A stretch of 35,466 nucleotides of DNA from CAYFZR01 sp046760505 [NCBI: Candidatus Hydrothermarchaeota archaeon] (GTDB lineage: Archaea; CAYFZR01): positions 1 to 35,466 of the forward strand of contig JBHIEG010000021.1 in the NCBI GenBank assembly GCA_046760505.1, read 5' to 3'. Position numbers and translations under genes: made by a program. Below, one piece after another: positions 22,842-31,223 of the stretch (the first letter of the stretch is position 1; each line of letters opens with the position of its first letter). A model generated the notes under the pieces. It did no database searches and was not told the origin of the DNA. It worked only from the letters and a program-made list of their open reading frames with translations.

Positions 22842-22877
22842 GATACCTTACCTCTTAGGTTGGGGGTAATGAGCAAT

Positions 22878-24005
22878 ATGCAAACCCGGTTAGATTTTTG
22901 GATAAAGTCAAAATCTCAAAAACCCATATCCAAACGAAGGAAACGCATATCCTCTTCCTCGGCCATATACATTAAACTCAAACCAGTAGGCTATCCCCTC
23001 CGCTGTGACTGCCATGAGAGACACAGGATATCTACCGACGACATAAAGTTATTTGAGATGTACGCCAAGGAGCAGTGGCTGGGATACAGTGTTAAAAAGG
23101 GTGAGTTTCTGTTTGATCAGAGAATGTACCCTGATTTTGCATTTGAGGTTGTAGAAACGATTCCAAAAAAACACTGCAGGATTACAGAGGAGACGGTAAT
23201 AGAATTAGAGGCTAATGAAGTTCCAGTATACAGGGAAATATTTGAAGAAACAAGGTTTAGAGACATTATTGGGCAAGAAAGAGCGAAGAAAAAGTGCGAA
23301 ATTCTGGAAAAATATCTGGAGGACCCTGATTTGTTTGGTGAGTGGGCTCCCAAAAACATACTTTTCTATGGGCCCCCTGGAACAGGAAAAACAATGACCG
23401 CTAAGGCACTGGCTTTCGAGACGAAGGTTCCCTTATTTTTGATAAAGGCGACCGATCTAATAGGTGAACACGTGGGGGATGGTGCAAGCAGGATCCACGA
23501 GATGTACAAAAATGTATCTAGGAGAGCACCGTCCATCATATTCATAGATGAATTAGATGCAATAGGACTGGACAGACGTTATCAATCTTTGAGAGGGGAT
23601 GTCCTAGAAATAGTAAATGCCTTATTAGCAGAGATGGATGGAATTCCAAGCAACAAAGGAGTGATTACAATAGCGGCCACGAACAACATAGCATCTTTGG
23701 ATCCTGCGATAAGAAGCAGGTTTGAGGAGGAAATAGAGTTCTCCTTACCAAATGAGTCTGAAAGGAGAGAACTACTGAATTACTATGCGAAGAGGATTCC
23801 CATTGGAATCTCTGTAAAGTTGGAACCTTATGTTTCAAAGACAAGGGGGATGTCGGGGAGGGATATAAAGGAAAAATTCCTCAAAACAGCTTTGCACAAG
23901 GCAATATTGGACGGAGATAAGCAAATAGAAAGCAAACACCTAGAATATGCCTTAAAAGTATTTAACACAACGAAATCAGAGCCCCCAAGAGATATGTTCG
24001 TTTAA
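22878..24005 (+). CDS. Archaeal AAA ATPase with unusual N-terminal domain
   Basis: A 375-residue AAA protein. Residues 1-120 form an N-terminal domain with GYPLRCDCHERHRIS (Cys43 and Cys45), unlike proteasome-activating nucleotidase or Cdc48. The AAA module has Walker A GPPGTGKT (165-172), Walker B IFIDELDA (221-228), sensor AATNN (266-270) and arginine fingers in IRSRFEEEI. A small lid domain with MSGRDIKEKFLK follows. It has no membrane helix. It resembles single-AAA proteins found in methanogens with undefined function, perhaps a remodelling factor. The start is ambiguous among TTG 22860, ATG 22869 and ATG 22878. The last gives the best spacing from GGGGGT. It overlaps the convergent cofE by four bases. 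Confidence 0.8.
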   Translation: MQTRLDFWIKSKSQKPISKRRKRISSSSAIYIKLKPVGYPLRCDCHERHRISTDDIKLFEMYAKEQWLGYSVKKGEFLFDQRMYPDFAFEVVETIPKKHCRITEETVIELEANEVPVYREIFEETRFRDIIGQERAKKKCEILEKYLEDPDLFGEWAPKNILFYGPPGTGKTMTAKALAFETKVPLFLIKATDLIGEHVGDGASRIHEMYKNVSRRAPSIIFIDELDAIGLDRRYQSLRGDVLEIVNALLAEMDGIPSNKGVITIAATNNIASLDPAIRSRFEEEIEFSLPNESERRELLNYYAKRIPIGISVKLEPYVSKTRGMSGRDIKEKFLKTALHKAILDGDKQIESKHLEYALKVFNTTKSEPPRDMFV

Positions 24006-24772
24006 CTCTTTTTTTCCCAAAAAACATTAAAGAAGAGACATTCTTCCGGAGAGATAAACATGTCGTTCTTAGGATTATCAGTTAGCCTTACTTTCGCACC
24101 CTTAATAAGAACCGCTGGGATGCATTCATCGGATTCGCCCATCAAGAGTTGAGCCGCACTGGTTAAGTCATCGGCTATAGCCCTGAAGGTGATCTTTAAT
24201 TCCCTACCGTAAAGATCTTTTTTGCCTCTGTTATCTTCAACAGGCTCTAAACCTGAGACTGCTAATGCTCCACCAACAACTCCCTTTTTCAGTGGTTGTG
24301 TCCTGCTGTCCCCTATTATCACTCCAATCTTTTTTCCTGTCTTGTTTTCAATTTTTTCCCTTATTTTATTAGCCGTATACTGTATATTGTCAGGAAACAG
24401 TATCACATGACCCAAAGGTGCATTAGAATGATCTACACCCGCGTTAGCAATCAAAAAACCATTTTTCTTTGTGAGCAAACAGTATTTGACCCCCCCATAC
24501 ACTTCATCTGCCTCATTCAATATTACCTCAACCACCCTGGGATCCATTTCGTATTCTTTTGCCAATTTTTCTGCTTCTTTTGAAAATGAAACATCTTCTA
24601 ATCTAACTATTCTTGATTGAGTTAGCGATACTGCTGTTTCCGCTATAACAAGGACGTCTCCATCTTCTATTTCTATTTTTTCTCTGCTTAATGCCTCCAT
24701 TATCTTATCAACGAGGTCATCCTTGATTTTAATTAAACCAGTCCTTATGGGAAGAATTTTTATTTCATTCAT
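24002..24772 (-). CDS. cofE: Coenzyme F420-0:L-glutamate ligase
   Basis: A 256-residue ligase that adds gamma-linked glutamates to F420-0 using GTP. Family landmarks are LPIRTGLIKIKDDL near the N-terminus, VLVIAETAVSLTQSRIV near residue 40, NAGVDHSNAPLGHVILFP near 110, VIIGDSRTQPLKKGVVGGAL near 151 and IADDLTSAAQLLMGE near 200. It matches the archaeal length. ATG 24772 overlaps the DHPS-like stop by four bases, so it is the last gene of the adk-glyA-folD-purN-DHPS-cofE operon. Its product serves Mtd and the FpoF-like enzyme encoded here. Confidence 0.95.
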   Translation of the reverse strand: MNEIKILPIRTGLIKIKDDLVDKIMEALSREKIEIEDGDVLVIAETAVSLTQSRIVRLEDVSFSKEAEKLAKEYEMDPRVVEVILNEADEVYGGVKYCLLTKKNGFLIANAGVDHSNAPLGHVILFPDNIQYTANKIREKIENKTGKKIGVIIGDSRTQPLKKGVVGGALAVSGLEPVEDNRGKKDLYGRELKITFRAIADDLTSAAQLLMGESDECIPAVLIKGAKVRLTDNPKNDMFISPEECLFFNVFWEKKS

Positions 24773-25974
24773 TCAATATCCTCTAATTCATCCAATAAAG
24801 ATGCGATGATAGGGAGATCAAAGGCTTGCTTTTTTAGTTTCTTCTTTAAACTACTGATTTGTGCTGATGTGCCAAATATAATTATACTTAAGTTATTGCC
24901 TCCTCTTAACGCAACTTCTGGTATGGCGGCCTCTCCCCCCCTTGCTAGGATTTCTTGCTTGAGGATCAAAGCCTCCTTATGAGTAACGTTCTCTATCAAT
25001 ATAGTCCTGAAAGATGCCTTCTCTTTCATAATTCTTATACCAGTCTCACCGACTCCTATCTTTTCCATTAAAGCAGCAATATCTTCTTTTTTTGAAATCC
25101 AATTCAGAAGTGTTGCCTTTTTCTCTTTATTCTCCACCAAAATTGGATCTTTCCTCAGAAGCTCGGCAATCTTAATCGAGTGCAAAGTTTCTCTCACATC
25201 ATGAGTCCTCACGATGTGGGCCCCCTCATAAACGGCTATGGCAGTTGCGCCCAAAGAACCATAGAGTCTTTTCTCAGGCGGACCCACATTTAATATTTCG
25301 TCTATAAAAGATTTTCTGGAAATTGCCACTAAAATTGGCTTCCTTAACAACTTAAGAGAACTTAAACCTTTAATGATCTCTAAGTTGTATTCATAAGTCT
25401 TTTCTTGAATCCATCTTCCAATTCCGGGATCTATTATGATGTCATTTGGATCAACGCCCTTGGACTCAATTAAATTTATGGTCTCTTCTAGGCAGTTCTT
25501 AATTTCTGATAGTGTTAGCAGATCTCCTGGTCTTTTTTTAGAAGCCATTATTATAAGGGGACATTTATAATTTAAAATTACATCTAGCATCTTTTCATCT
25601 TTTTTAAGACCACTCACATCGTTAATTATACTTGCTCCAATTTTTAAGGCTCTTTCGGCGATTATGCTGCTTTGTGTATCCACAGATATAGGAACATCTA
25701 TTTCTTTGACCATTTTTTTTAAAACAGGAATCAATCTCTCTTCTTCTTTTTCGATGGATATCTCCTTCCTGCCCGGTGCAGTAGAAGCAGCACCCAAATC
25801 TATCATTTCTGCTCCATTTTCTATCATGTTTATTGCTCTATTCAGAGCATCTTCTTCGTTCCTTACAATAGAACCCTCATAAAATGACTCTGGACTTAGA
25901 TTTATAACCCCCATTATTCTAACCGGATGGAAATCTCCTAACTTTATACCACAGATCTCTGCGTCTATGATCAC
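24769..25974 (-). CDS. Dihydropteroate synthase-family protein with C-terminal extension
   Basis: A 401-residue protein. Residues 15-270 form a dihydropteroate synthase barrel: MGVINLSPESFYEGS (21-35), IDLGAASTAPG near 60, SVDTQSSIIAERAL near 98, INDVSGL near 117 and IDPGIGRW near 161, ending RTHDVRET near 254. Residues 280-401 form an added domain with GETGIRIM and a GGEAAIP segment, as in longer bacterial and archaeal members. The enzyme joins a pterin diphosphate to an aryl amine, either p-aminobenzoate (folate) or the ribofuranosyl-aminobenzene precursor of methanopterin. Its operon holds folate enzymes and cofE, so either pathway is plausible. GTG 25974 lies one base after purN. Confidence 0.85.
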   Translation of the reverse strand: MIIDAEICGIKLGDFHPVRIMGVINLSPESFYEGSIVRNEEDALNRAINMIENGAEMIDLGAASTAPGRKEISIEKEEERLIPVLKKMVKEIDVPISVDTQSSIIAERALKIGASIINDVSGLKKDEKMLDVILNYKCPLIIMASKKRPGDLLTLSEIKNCLEETINLIESKGVDPNDIIIDPGIGRWIQEKTYEYNLEIIKGLSSLKLLRKPILVAISRKSFIDEILNVGPPEKRLYGSLGATAIAVYEGAHIVRTHDVRETLHSIKIAELLRKDPILVENKEKKATLLNWISKKEDIAALMEKIGVGETGIRIMKEKASFRTILIENVTHKEALILKQEILARGGEAAIPEVALRGGNNLSIIIFGTSAQISSLKKKLKKQAFDLPIIASLLDELEDIE

Positions 25975-25975
25975 T

Positions 25976-26584
25976 TTACCACCTGATCTTTACTCTTCGT
26001 CCTTCGATTTCTAATTTGTCTTCTAAGAAGAGTTTAACTGCAAGAGGATATAGTTTGTTTTCTTCTTTGAGTATTCTATCAGCGAGGGTCTCTGGTGTAT
26101 CGTCTTCTTTTACTTCAACTGCTTTTTGTAGAATTATAGGTCCTGTATCAACTCCTTCATCTACAAAATGGACCGTACATCCACTCACCTTTACGCCGTA
26201 TTCAAGAGCCTGTTTCTGAGCGTTTAATCCAGGAAATGAGGGGAGCAAGGCAGGATGGATATTCATTATCCTCCACTTAAATTCTTTTACTACTTTGGGT
26301 GATAAAATGCGCATGTATCCGGCTAGCAATACTAGGTCGCATTCGTATTTTTTTAGAACTCTAAGTATTTCATCATCAAATTCTTCTTTTGTTTTGAACT
26401 TATAGGGATCTATGAATACAGCAGGAATTCCATGTTTTTTTGCTCTTTTTAATGCTAAAGCATCTTTATTATCGCTTATTACAACGGAAAGTTCAGCATT
26501 TTTTATTTCTTTCTTTTCTATAGAATCTATGATTGATTGTAAGTTTGTACCCCTCCCTGAGGCTAGAACTCCAATTTTTTTCAT
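25976..26584 (-). CDS. purN: Phosphoribosylglycinamide formyltransferase
   Basis: A 202-residue enzyme that transfers a formyl group from 10-formyl-tetrahydrofolate to GAR in purine synthesis. The N-terminal VLASGRGTNLQSIID and the catalytic region NIHPALLPSFPGLNAQKQAL, followed by GCTVHFVDEGVDTGPIILQ, contain the catalytic Asn, His and Asp. Many archaea use the formate-dependent PurT instead, so PurN implies a formyl-folate pool. Its start overlaps the folD stop by four bases (ATGA). Confidence 0.95.
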   Translation of the reverse strand: MKKIGVLASGRGTNLQSIIDSIEKKEIKNAELSVVISDNKDALALKRAKKHGIPAVFIDPYKFKTKEEFDDEILRVLKKYECDLVLLAGYMRILSPKVVKEFKWRIMNIHPALLPSFPGLNAQKQALEYGVKVSGCTVHFVDEGVDTGPIILQKAVEVKEDDTPETLADRILKEENKLYPLAVKLFLEDKLEIEGRRVKIRW

Positions 26585-27438
26585 TTTTTCTCGTTTAAAA
26601 TTTTTTTTGCGGCTATTATGGTATTCTTTAGAACCATTGCAACGGTCATAGGGCCAACTCCACCTGGAACTGGTGTTATGAAAGAAGTCTTTTGATATAC
26701 ATCATCGAAGTCCACGTCTCCATAAACTTTTTTATCTACTCTATTTATTCCCACATCGAATATGACCACACCATCTTTTACCATGTCCTTCTTTATTAAT
26801 CCTTTCTTGCCTGCGCCAACGATCAGTATATCTGCTTCTCTTGTGTGTTTTTTTAGATCCTCCGTCATGATATGACATACGGTTACGGTGGCATTTCTGT
26901 TAAGAAGCATCATCGCCATAGGTTTCCCTACTAGGTTACTGTGCCCAACGACCACGACCTGTTTTCCTGCTACATCGATGTTTAGTTTATCTAGCAGGTA
27001 AATTATGCCTTTTGGAGCGCATGGAACTAGCTCTTCCTCACCCAAAAAAAGATTTCCAATGTTTAAAGGATTTAATCCGTCTACGTCTTTTTCCGGAGAA
27101 ATAGTTGCCATCACGGTATTCGGGTTTATTTGTTTCGGCAATGGGAGCTGTACTATGATCCCATGAATATTTTTTTTCTCATTAAGTTTTTTGATAAGTT
27201 TTGTTAACTCCTCCTCTGATGTACTCTCCGGGAGCCTGTATATTTCCTTGTGCATTCCCACTTCTTCGCAGGCTTTTTCTTTCATCTTTACGAAGATCTT
27301 TGATGGCGGATGCTCTCCTACCAAGATAACTGCCAGACCAGGACGAATACCGTATTTTTCTTCTATATATTTTACATCCAAGGATACCTCTTTCTGAATT
27401 TCATTAGCATATTTTACCCCGTCAATAATCTCTGGCAT
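26581..27438 (-). CDS. folD: Methylene-tetrahydrofolate dehydrogenase / methenyl-THF cyclohydrolase
   Basis: A 285-residue FolD. Diagnostic blocks are VILVGEHPPSKIFVKMKEKA (catalytic Lys53), IIVQLPLPKQIN, KDVDGLNPLNIG, VPCAPKGI, VVVGHSNLVGKPMAMMLL and TPVPGGVGPMTVAM. It interconverts methylene-, methenyl- and formyl-THF with NAD(P). Two positions differ from the usual consensus: the Tyr of Y-V-x-x-K is Phe49, and the His of DGFHP is Asn. The second may reflect lineage or cofactor differences. It sits between glyA and purN, so it can turn serine-derived methylene-THF into formyl-THF for PurN. Confidence 0.95.
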   Translation of the reverse strand: MPEIIDGVKYANEIQKEVSLDVKYIEEKYGIRPGLAVILVGEHPPSKIFVKMKEKACEEVGMHKEIYRLPESTSEEELTKLIKKLNEKKNIHGIIVQLPLPKQINPNTVMATISPEKDVDGLNPLNIGNLFLGEEELVPCAPKGIIYLLDKLNIDVAGKQVVVVGHSNLVGKPMAMMLLNRNATVTVCHIMTEDLKKHTREADILIVGAGKKGLIKKDMVKDGVVIFDVGINRVDKKVYGDVDFDDVYQKTSFITPVPGGVGPMTVAMVLKNTIIAAKKILNEKK

Positions 27439-27449
27439 GAAAGAACCTC

Positions 27450-28721
27450 TCAGAGCTCTTTATATCTTTGAAGCAATTTCTCGTATATAGGAAATCTACC
27501 ACATAGGTCTATAACTTTTTTCTTTACCTCTTCTTTCGTTCTTTCATCATCTTTGTTCTCAAGGACCCTATTGATCAACTCACTGATCTCGATCATTTCT
27601 CTTTCTTTCATTCCCCTTGTTGTTATAGCAGGAGTGCCTACCCTGATGCCACTAGTAATCCTTGGAGGTCTTTTGTCAAAAGGTATCGCATTTTTGTTAA
27701 CGATTATCCCCGCATCTCCTAAAGCATCCTCAGCTTCCTTTCCGGTCATGTTTTTTTCAGTTAGATCAATTAAAATGAGATGATTATCGGTTCCTCCCGA
27801 AATCAATGAGTAACCGCGCTCTATCAACGCATTTGCCATGGTTTTAGCATTTTTAACGATTTGTTTTTGGTATTCCTTGAATTCATTCGTCATGGCTTCT
27901 TTGAATGCGACCGCCTTGGCCGCTATAACATGCTCTAAAGGACCACCCTGTATGCCTGGAAACAATGTTCTGTCAATTTCTTGGGCGAATTCCTCTTTGC
28001 AGAGAATCATACCTCCTCTTGGTCCTCGAAGGGTTTTATGAGTAGTTGTGGTAACAAAATCAGCGTATGGAATGGGGCTCTGATGTAGTCCTGCTACGAT
28101 TAGGCCTGCGATGTGCGCGATATCAGCCATGTGATACGCGCCGACTTCATCTGCTATCTCTTTGAATAAGGAGAAGTCTATCTCCCTTGGATAAGCGCTT
28201 GCCCCTGAGACAATCATATCTGGTTTGTATTTTTTTGCGAGTTTTCTAACTTCATCATAGTCTATAGTCTGAGTTTCTCTCGATACTCCGTAGTGCACCA
28301 CCTTGAAGAACTTGCCTGAAAAATTTACTGGACTTCCATGAGTTAAGTGACCACCGTCAGATAACCTCATCCCCATTATGGTATCTCCCGTATTTAAAAC
28401 CGAAAAATAGACAACCATATTTGCTTGCGATCCAGAATGAGGCTGTACGTTTGCATGTTCTGCATTAAAAATCTTTTTTGCCCTTTCTATTGCAAGTTCT
28501 TCCGCTTCATCAACCCATTCACACCCTCCGTAGTATCTTTTTCTTGGATATCCTTCAGCATATTTGTTCGTCATCACACAACCCTGTGCCTCTAAAACCG
28601 CCTCGCTAGCATAGTTTTCAGATGCTATAAGGTTTAATTGATATATTTGTCTCTCTATATCTTTTTTAATTACTTTTGCTATGTCTGGATCTATATTTTG
28701 GAGAAAACTCAATTTTTTCAC
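27450..28721 (-). CDS. glyA: Serine hydroxymethyltransferase
   Basis: A 423-residue PLP enzyme converting serine and a tetrahydropterin to glycine and methylene-pterin. The PLP-lysine motif [17 protein letters not shown] is near residue 225. Other landmarks are [12 protein letters not shown] near 32, [12 protein letters not shown] near 97 and SASYPREIDF-type sequence (here [12 protein letters not shown]) near 173. GTG 28721 follows the adk stop by six bases. In a folD-purN operon the acceptor is most likely tetrahydrofolate, although some archaeal GlyA enzymes use methanopterin. Confidence 0.96.
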   Translation of the reverse strand: MKKLSFLQNIDPDIAKVIKKDIERQIYQLNLIASENYASEAVLEAQGCVMTNKYAEGYPRKRYYGGCEWVDEAEELAIERAKKIFNAEHANVQPHSGSQANMVVYFSVLNTGDTIMGMRLSDGGHLTHGSPVNFSGKFFKVVHYGVSRETQTIDYDEVRKLAKKYKPDMIVSGASAYPREIDFSLFKEIADEVGAYHMADIAHIAGLIVAGLHQSPIPYADFVTTTTHKTLRGPRGGMILCKEEFAQEIDRTLFPGIQGGPLEHVIAAKAVAFKEAMTNEFKEYQKQIVKNAKTMANALIERGYSLISGGTDNHLILIDLTEKNMTGKEAEDALGDAGIIVNKNAIPFDKRPPRITSGIRVGTPAITTRGMKEREMIEISELINRVLENKDDERTKEEVKKKVIDLCGRFPIYEKLLQRYKEL

Positions 28722-28727
28722 CTTATT

Positions 28728-29378
28728 TTATCTCAAATCCATTAGAAGCTTATTAATGCTTTCAGATATTTCTTCTATGGGTCTGTTCCCGTCTACTTCT
28801 TTCAAAATGCCCTTTTTTTTGTAATAATCGATCAGAGGAAATGTTTGCTCCTCGTATACGCTTATTCTTTTCCTCACTGTTTCTTCGGTATCATCAGATC
28901 TCTGGTAGAGTTCCCCTCCGCATTCATCGCAGACTCCGCTCACCTTGGGAGGGTTAAATGTAAGATGATAGGGTTTTTCACAGGATCTGCATATTCTTCT
29001 CTGACTGATCCTTCTAACTAACTCTTCCTTATCTACCTTCAGGTCTATCACTAAATCCAGATCGATACCTATCTTATCCAATACACTGTCAAGAGCCTCT
29101 GCTTGGGCTATGGTTCGTGGAAATCCATCTAAAACAAATCCCTTCTTGCAGTCATCTTCCCTCAATCTTTCTTCTATAATACCTATCACAATTTCATCAG
29201 GCACGAGTTTTCCTTTCTCCATGTATTTTACCGCTTCTTTTCCTAACTGGGTTCCTTCTTTGACTGCTTCTCTTAAAATATCTCCAGTCGCTATATGCGG
29301 TATTCCAAACTTTTCTGCAACCATCTTGGCTTGAGTACCTTTACCTGCCCCCGGGGCTCCCAAGAGTATTAAGTGCAT
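28728..29378 (-). CDS. adk: Adenylate kinase (bacterial-type, zinc lid)
   Basis: A 216-residue kinase equilibrating ATP, AMP and ADP. The P-loop GAPGAGKGTQ is near residue 8, then TGDILREAVKEGT, VLDGFPRTIAQAEAL and a lid domain with four cysteines (CRSC and CDEC, near 126-152) for zinc. This is the long-lid bacterial-like family rather than the trimeric archaeal AdkA. The start is ATG 29378 with GAGGTGGG upstream. An in-frame extension to 29432 lacks such a signal and adds residues not seen in the family. It is the first gene of the minus-strand C1 operon. Confidence 0.95.
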   Translation of the reverse strand: MHLILLGAPGAGKGTQAKMVAEKFGIPHIATGDILREAVKEGTQLGKEAVKYMEKGKLVPDEIVIGIIEERLREDDCKKGFVLDGFPRTIAQAEALDSVLDKIGIDLDLVIDLKVDKEELVRRISQRRICRSCEKPYHLTFNPPKVSGVCDECGGELYQRSDDTEETVRKRISVYEEQTFPLIDYYKKKGILKEVDGNRPIEEISESINKLLMDLR

Positions 29379-29437
29379 AAGAATACCCACCTCATTTTTT
29401 GGATGGTTTGTTATTCCCACTCCTATTGGCATAAATC

Positions 29438-29449
29438 AATATAAAACTA
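29438..29449 (-). promoter_or_regulatory. Probable TATA element of the adk-glyA-folD-purN-DHPS-cofE operon
   Basis: On the minus strand the sequence ATAGTTTTATAT lies about 65 bases upstream of the adk ATG, within the 82-base gap after the next gene. It predicts a start near 29418 and a leader of about 40 bases. Confidence 0.35.
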
Positions 29450-29460
29450 TTTTCATTTCA

Positions 29461-30210
29461 CTACTCATTTTTAGGTACGGTGGAGCATCCGCATTTTTTA
29501 TGAACTGGTATGTTTGGAACAATTTTCTCCAAAATACTCTTAATTTCATCCTTCTTTTTCTCCATTATATCTAGTACTTCCTTTGCGGTTAATTTTTCCT
29601 TTGAAATCCCTGCAGCAAGATTTGTCACCGTGCATATAGAAATGTAGCACAAGCCTAATTCTCTTGCTAGGATCACTTCTGGGACGCCAGTCATTCCAAC
29701 TACATCACAACCAAGTAACTTAAATACCTTAATTTCCTGGACCGTTTCAAATCTAGGGCCTTCGGTACAGAGATATACACCACGTGGGTGTATTTTATCA
29801 ATTTTTTTTAGTACAATCTCTCTCATCTCAGGACAGTATGGCTCTGTCATGTCTACATGGACCGATTGAGTTTCGTAAAATGTGTACTTCCTTGAACGTG
29901 TAAAGTCAAAGAAATCGTCTATCAGTACAAAGTCTCCGGGTTTCATTTGCTCATTCAAAGATCCTACCGCATTGAATGCAATAATTCTATCTACTCCAAC
30001 TTCCTTCAATCCCCAGAGATTAGCCCTGTAGTTCACTCTGTGGGGCGGAATACTCTGTTTTTCACCGTGTCTAAAAATGAGGTAAGAATCTCTATGGGAT
30101 AATTTCCCCTCCAATATGGTCACTCTTCCGTATGGTGTGTTTTTTTCTATCCTTCTCGAATCTTTCAGTATGTTATCTACACCAGTACCTCCTATGATCC
30201 CAACAGCCAA
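29461..30210 (-). CDS. Methylthioadenosine/methylthioinosine phosphorylase family enzyme
   Basis: A 249-residue phosphorylase of the PNP/MTAP superfamily. It starts VGIIGGTGVD, has the phosphate-binding RHGEKQSIPPHRVNYRAN near residue 47, FNAVGSLNEQMKPGDFV near 79, TEGPRFET near 148 and GMTGVPEVILARELGL near 170. The base-contacting GMTGxPE differs from the SMTxxPE-type segment common in methylthioadenosine phosphorylase and fits 6-oxopurine substrates, so methylthioinosine phosphorylase is my preferred reading. It recycles methylthio-nucleosides. The start is TTG 30210, with GGAGGG upstream on the minus strand, and it overlaps the cobD end by 19 bases. Confidence 0.85.
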   Translation of the reverse strand: MAVGIIGGTGVDNILKDSRRIEKNTPYGRVTILEGKLSHRDSYLIFRHGEKQSIPPHRVNYRANLWGLKEVGVDRIIAFNAVGSLNEQMKPGDFVLIDDFFDFTRSRKYTFYETQSVHVDMTEPYCPEMREIVLKKIDKIHPRGVYLCTEGPRFETVQEIKVFKLLGCDVVGMTGVPEVILARELGLCYISICTVTNLAAGISKEKLTAKEVLDIMEKKKDEIKSILEKIVPNIPVHKKCGCSTVPKNE

Positions 30211-31160
30211 AGAAATCCCTCCGATACAATAAAGAACAGGATGCTTGAGGTTGCAACTAAATTAACTGCCTTTTTAATATCCTCATGTGTCGGCATACGA
30301 TAATCCCCAATCCTGTATACATTAGGCTTAACAAAAGAAACGTTTAAAAGGCAGGATGCACTTGCCATTGGATATCCAGAATTTGGGCTCTTGGTAAGGC
30401 ATGCATATTTTTTAATTTCCTTTGTGTTTTTAAAATTCAATTTCAGAAACAACGATGCCCAGAGCATAAAAGGGACGCATAATCTAGCGGGAATGTAGTT
30501 CAATAGATCGTCCAATCTAGCCGCATAGTAACCAAATGCATCGTATTTTTCGTATCCTATCATGGCATCCAATGTATTTATAACCCTATAGAACACTGCT
30601 CCATACAATCCAAATAAAAGGAAATAAAAAATCGGCGCAACTATTGAATCGCAGAAATTTTCAGAAAGGCTCTCTATGCAGGCAGAAGATATTAAAGACT
30701 CATCGAAACCTTCTACATTCCTGCTCACAAGATTAGATACTTTAATTCTGGCTTCCTCGATCTTACTATCTTCTAAAATTTTTGATACATCGGATGCTTC
30801 CCCTAATAACATCCTGAATGAAAACATGCTTGAAAGCCATAAAGAAGAGATTATAATGTAGAGATAGAAGTTGAGGTACTTAAAAAATGACAATAATGAA
30901 GTTAAAATTAGAAAGGTAAATGTAGAGATAAATATTATTAAAATTCCTCCCTTAGATCCAAGATGAATTAATTTTCTTGATAATATCTCAATTTCTTTTC
31001 CCATCCAAACTACAGGATGAATATTATGAGGTAGTTCTTTGATCAGCAAGTCAACTATGATAGCTAAGAGCAATATGAATGATGGGGTTACGTCGCTTGA
31101 GATAACGTAATTTGAGGCGTGATTAGATATAAAATGAATATATAAGAGATGATTTTGCAT
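30192..31160 (-). CDS. cobD: Adenosylcobinamide-phosphate synthase
   Basis: A membrane protein of about 322 residues (CobD/CbiB) that attaches the aminopropanol arm to the corrin in cobamide synthesis. Hallmarks are the first helix ending IIVDLLIKELPHNIHPVVWMG, then SLSENFCDSIVAPIFYFLLFG and YRVINTLDAMIGY, and a late SPNSGYPMASASCLL region. Several transmembrane helices are visible. The N-terminus before the first helix is about 30 residues longer than usual. ATG 31160 has GGTGA upstream, and GTG 31172 is the alternative. A cobamide is needed by methyltransferases such as Mtr. It overlaps the phosphorylase gene downstream. Confidence 0.92.
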   Translation of the reverse strand: MQNHLLYIHFISNHASNYVISSDVTPSFILLLAIIVDLLIKELPHNIHPVVWMGKEIEILSRKLIHLGSKGGILIIFISTFTFLILTSLLSFFKYLNFYLYIIISSLWLSSMFSFRMLLGEASDVSKILEDSKIEEARIKVSNLVSRNVEGFDESLISSACIESLSENFCDSIVAPIFYFLLFGLYGAVFYRVINTLDAMIGYEKYDAFGYYAARLDDLLNYIPARLCVPFMLWASLFLKLNFKNTKEIKKYACLTKSPNSGYPMASASCLLNVSFVKPNVYRIGDYRMPTHEDIKKAVNLVATSSILFFIVSEGFLWLLGS

Positions 31161-31223
31161 GTTTCCTCTCACCTTTTTTACTTTAAATTCTTATTTTGTT
31201 ATCATTACATTTCTTTATCACCT

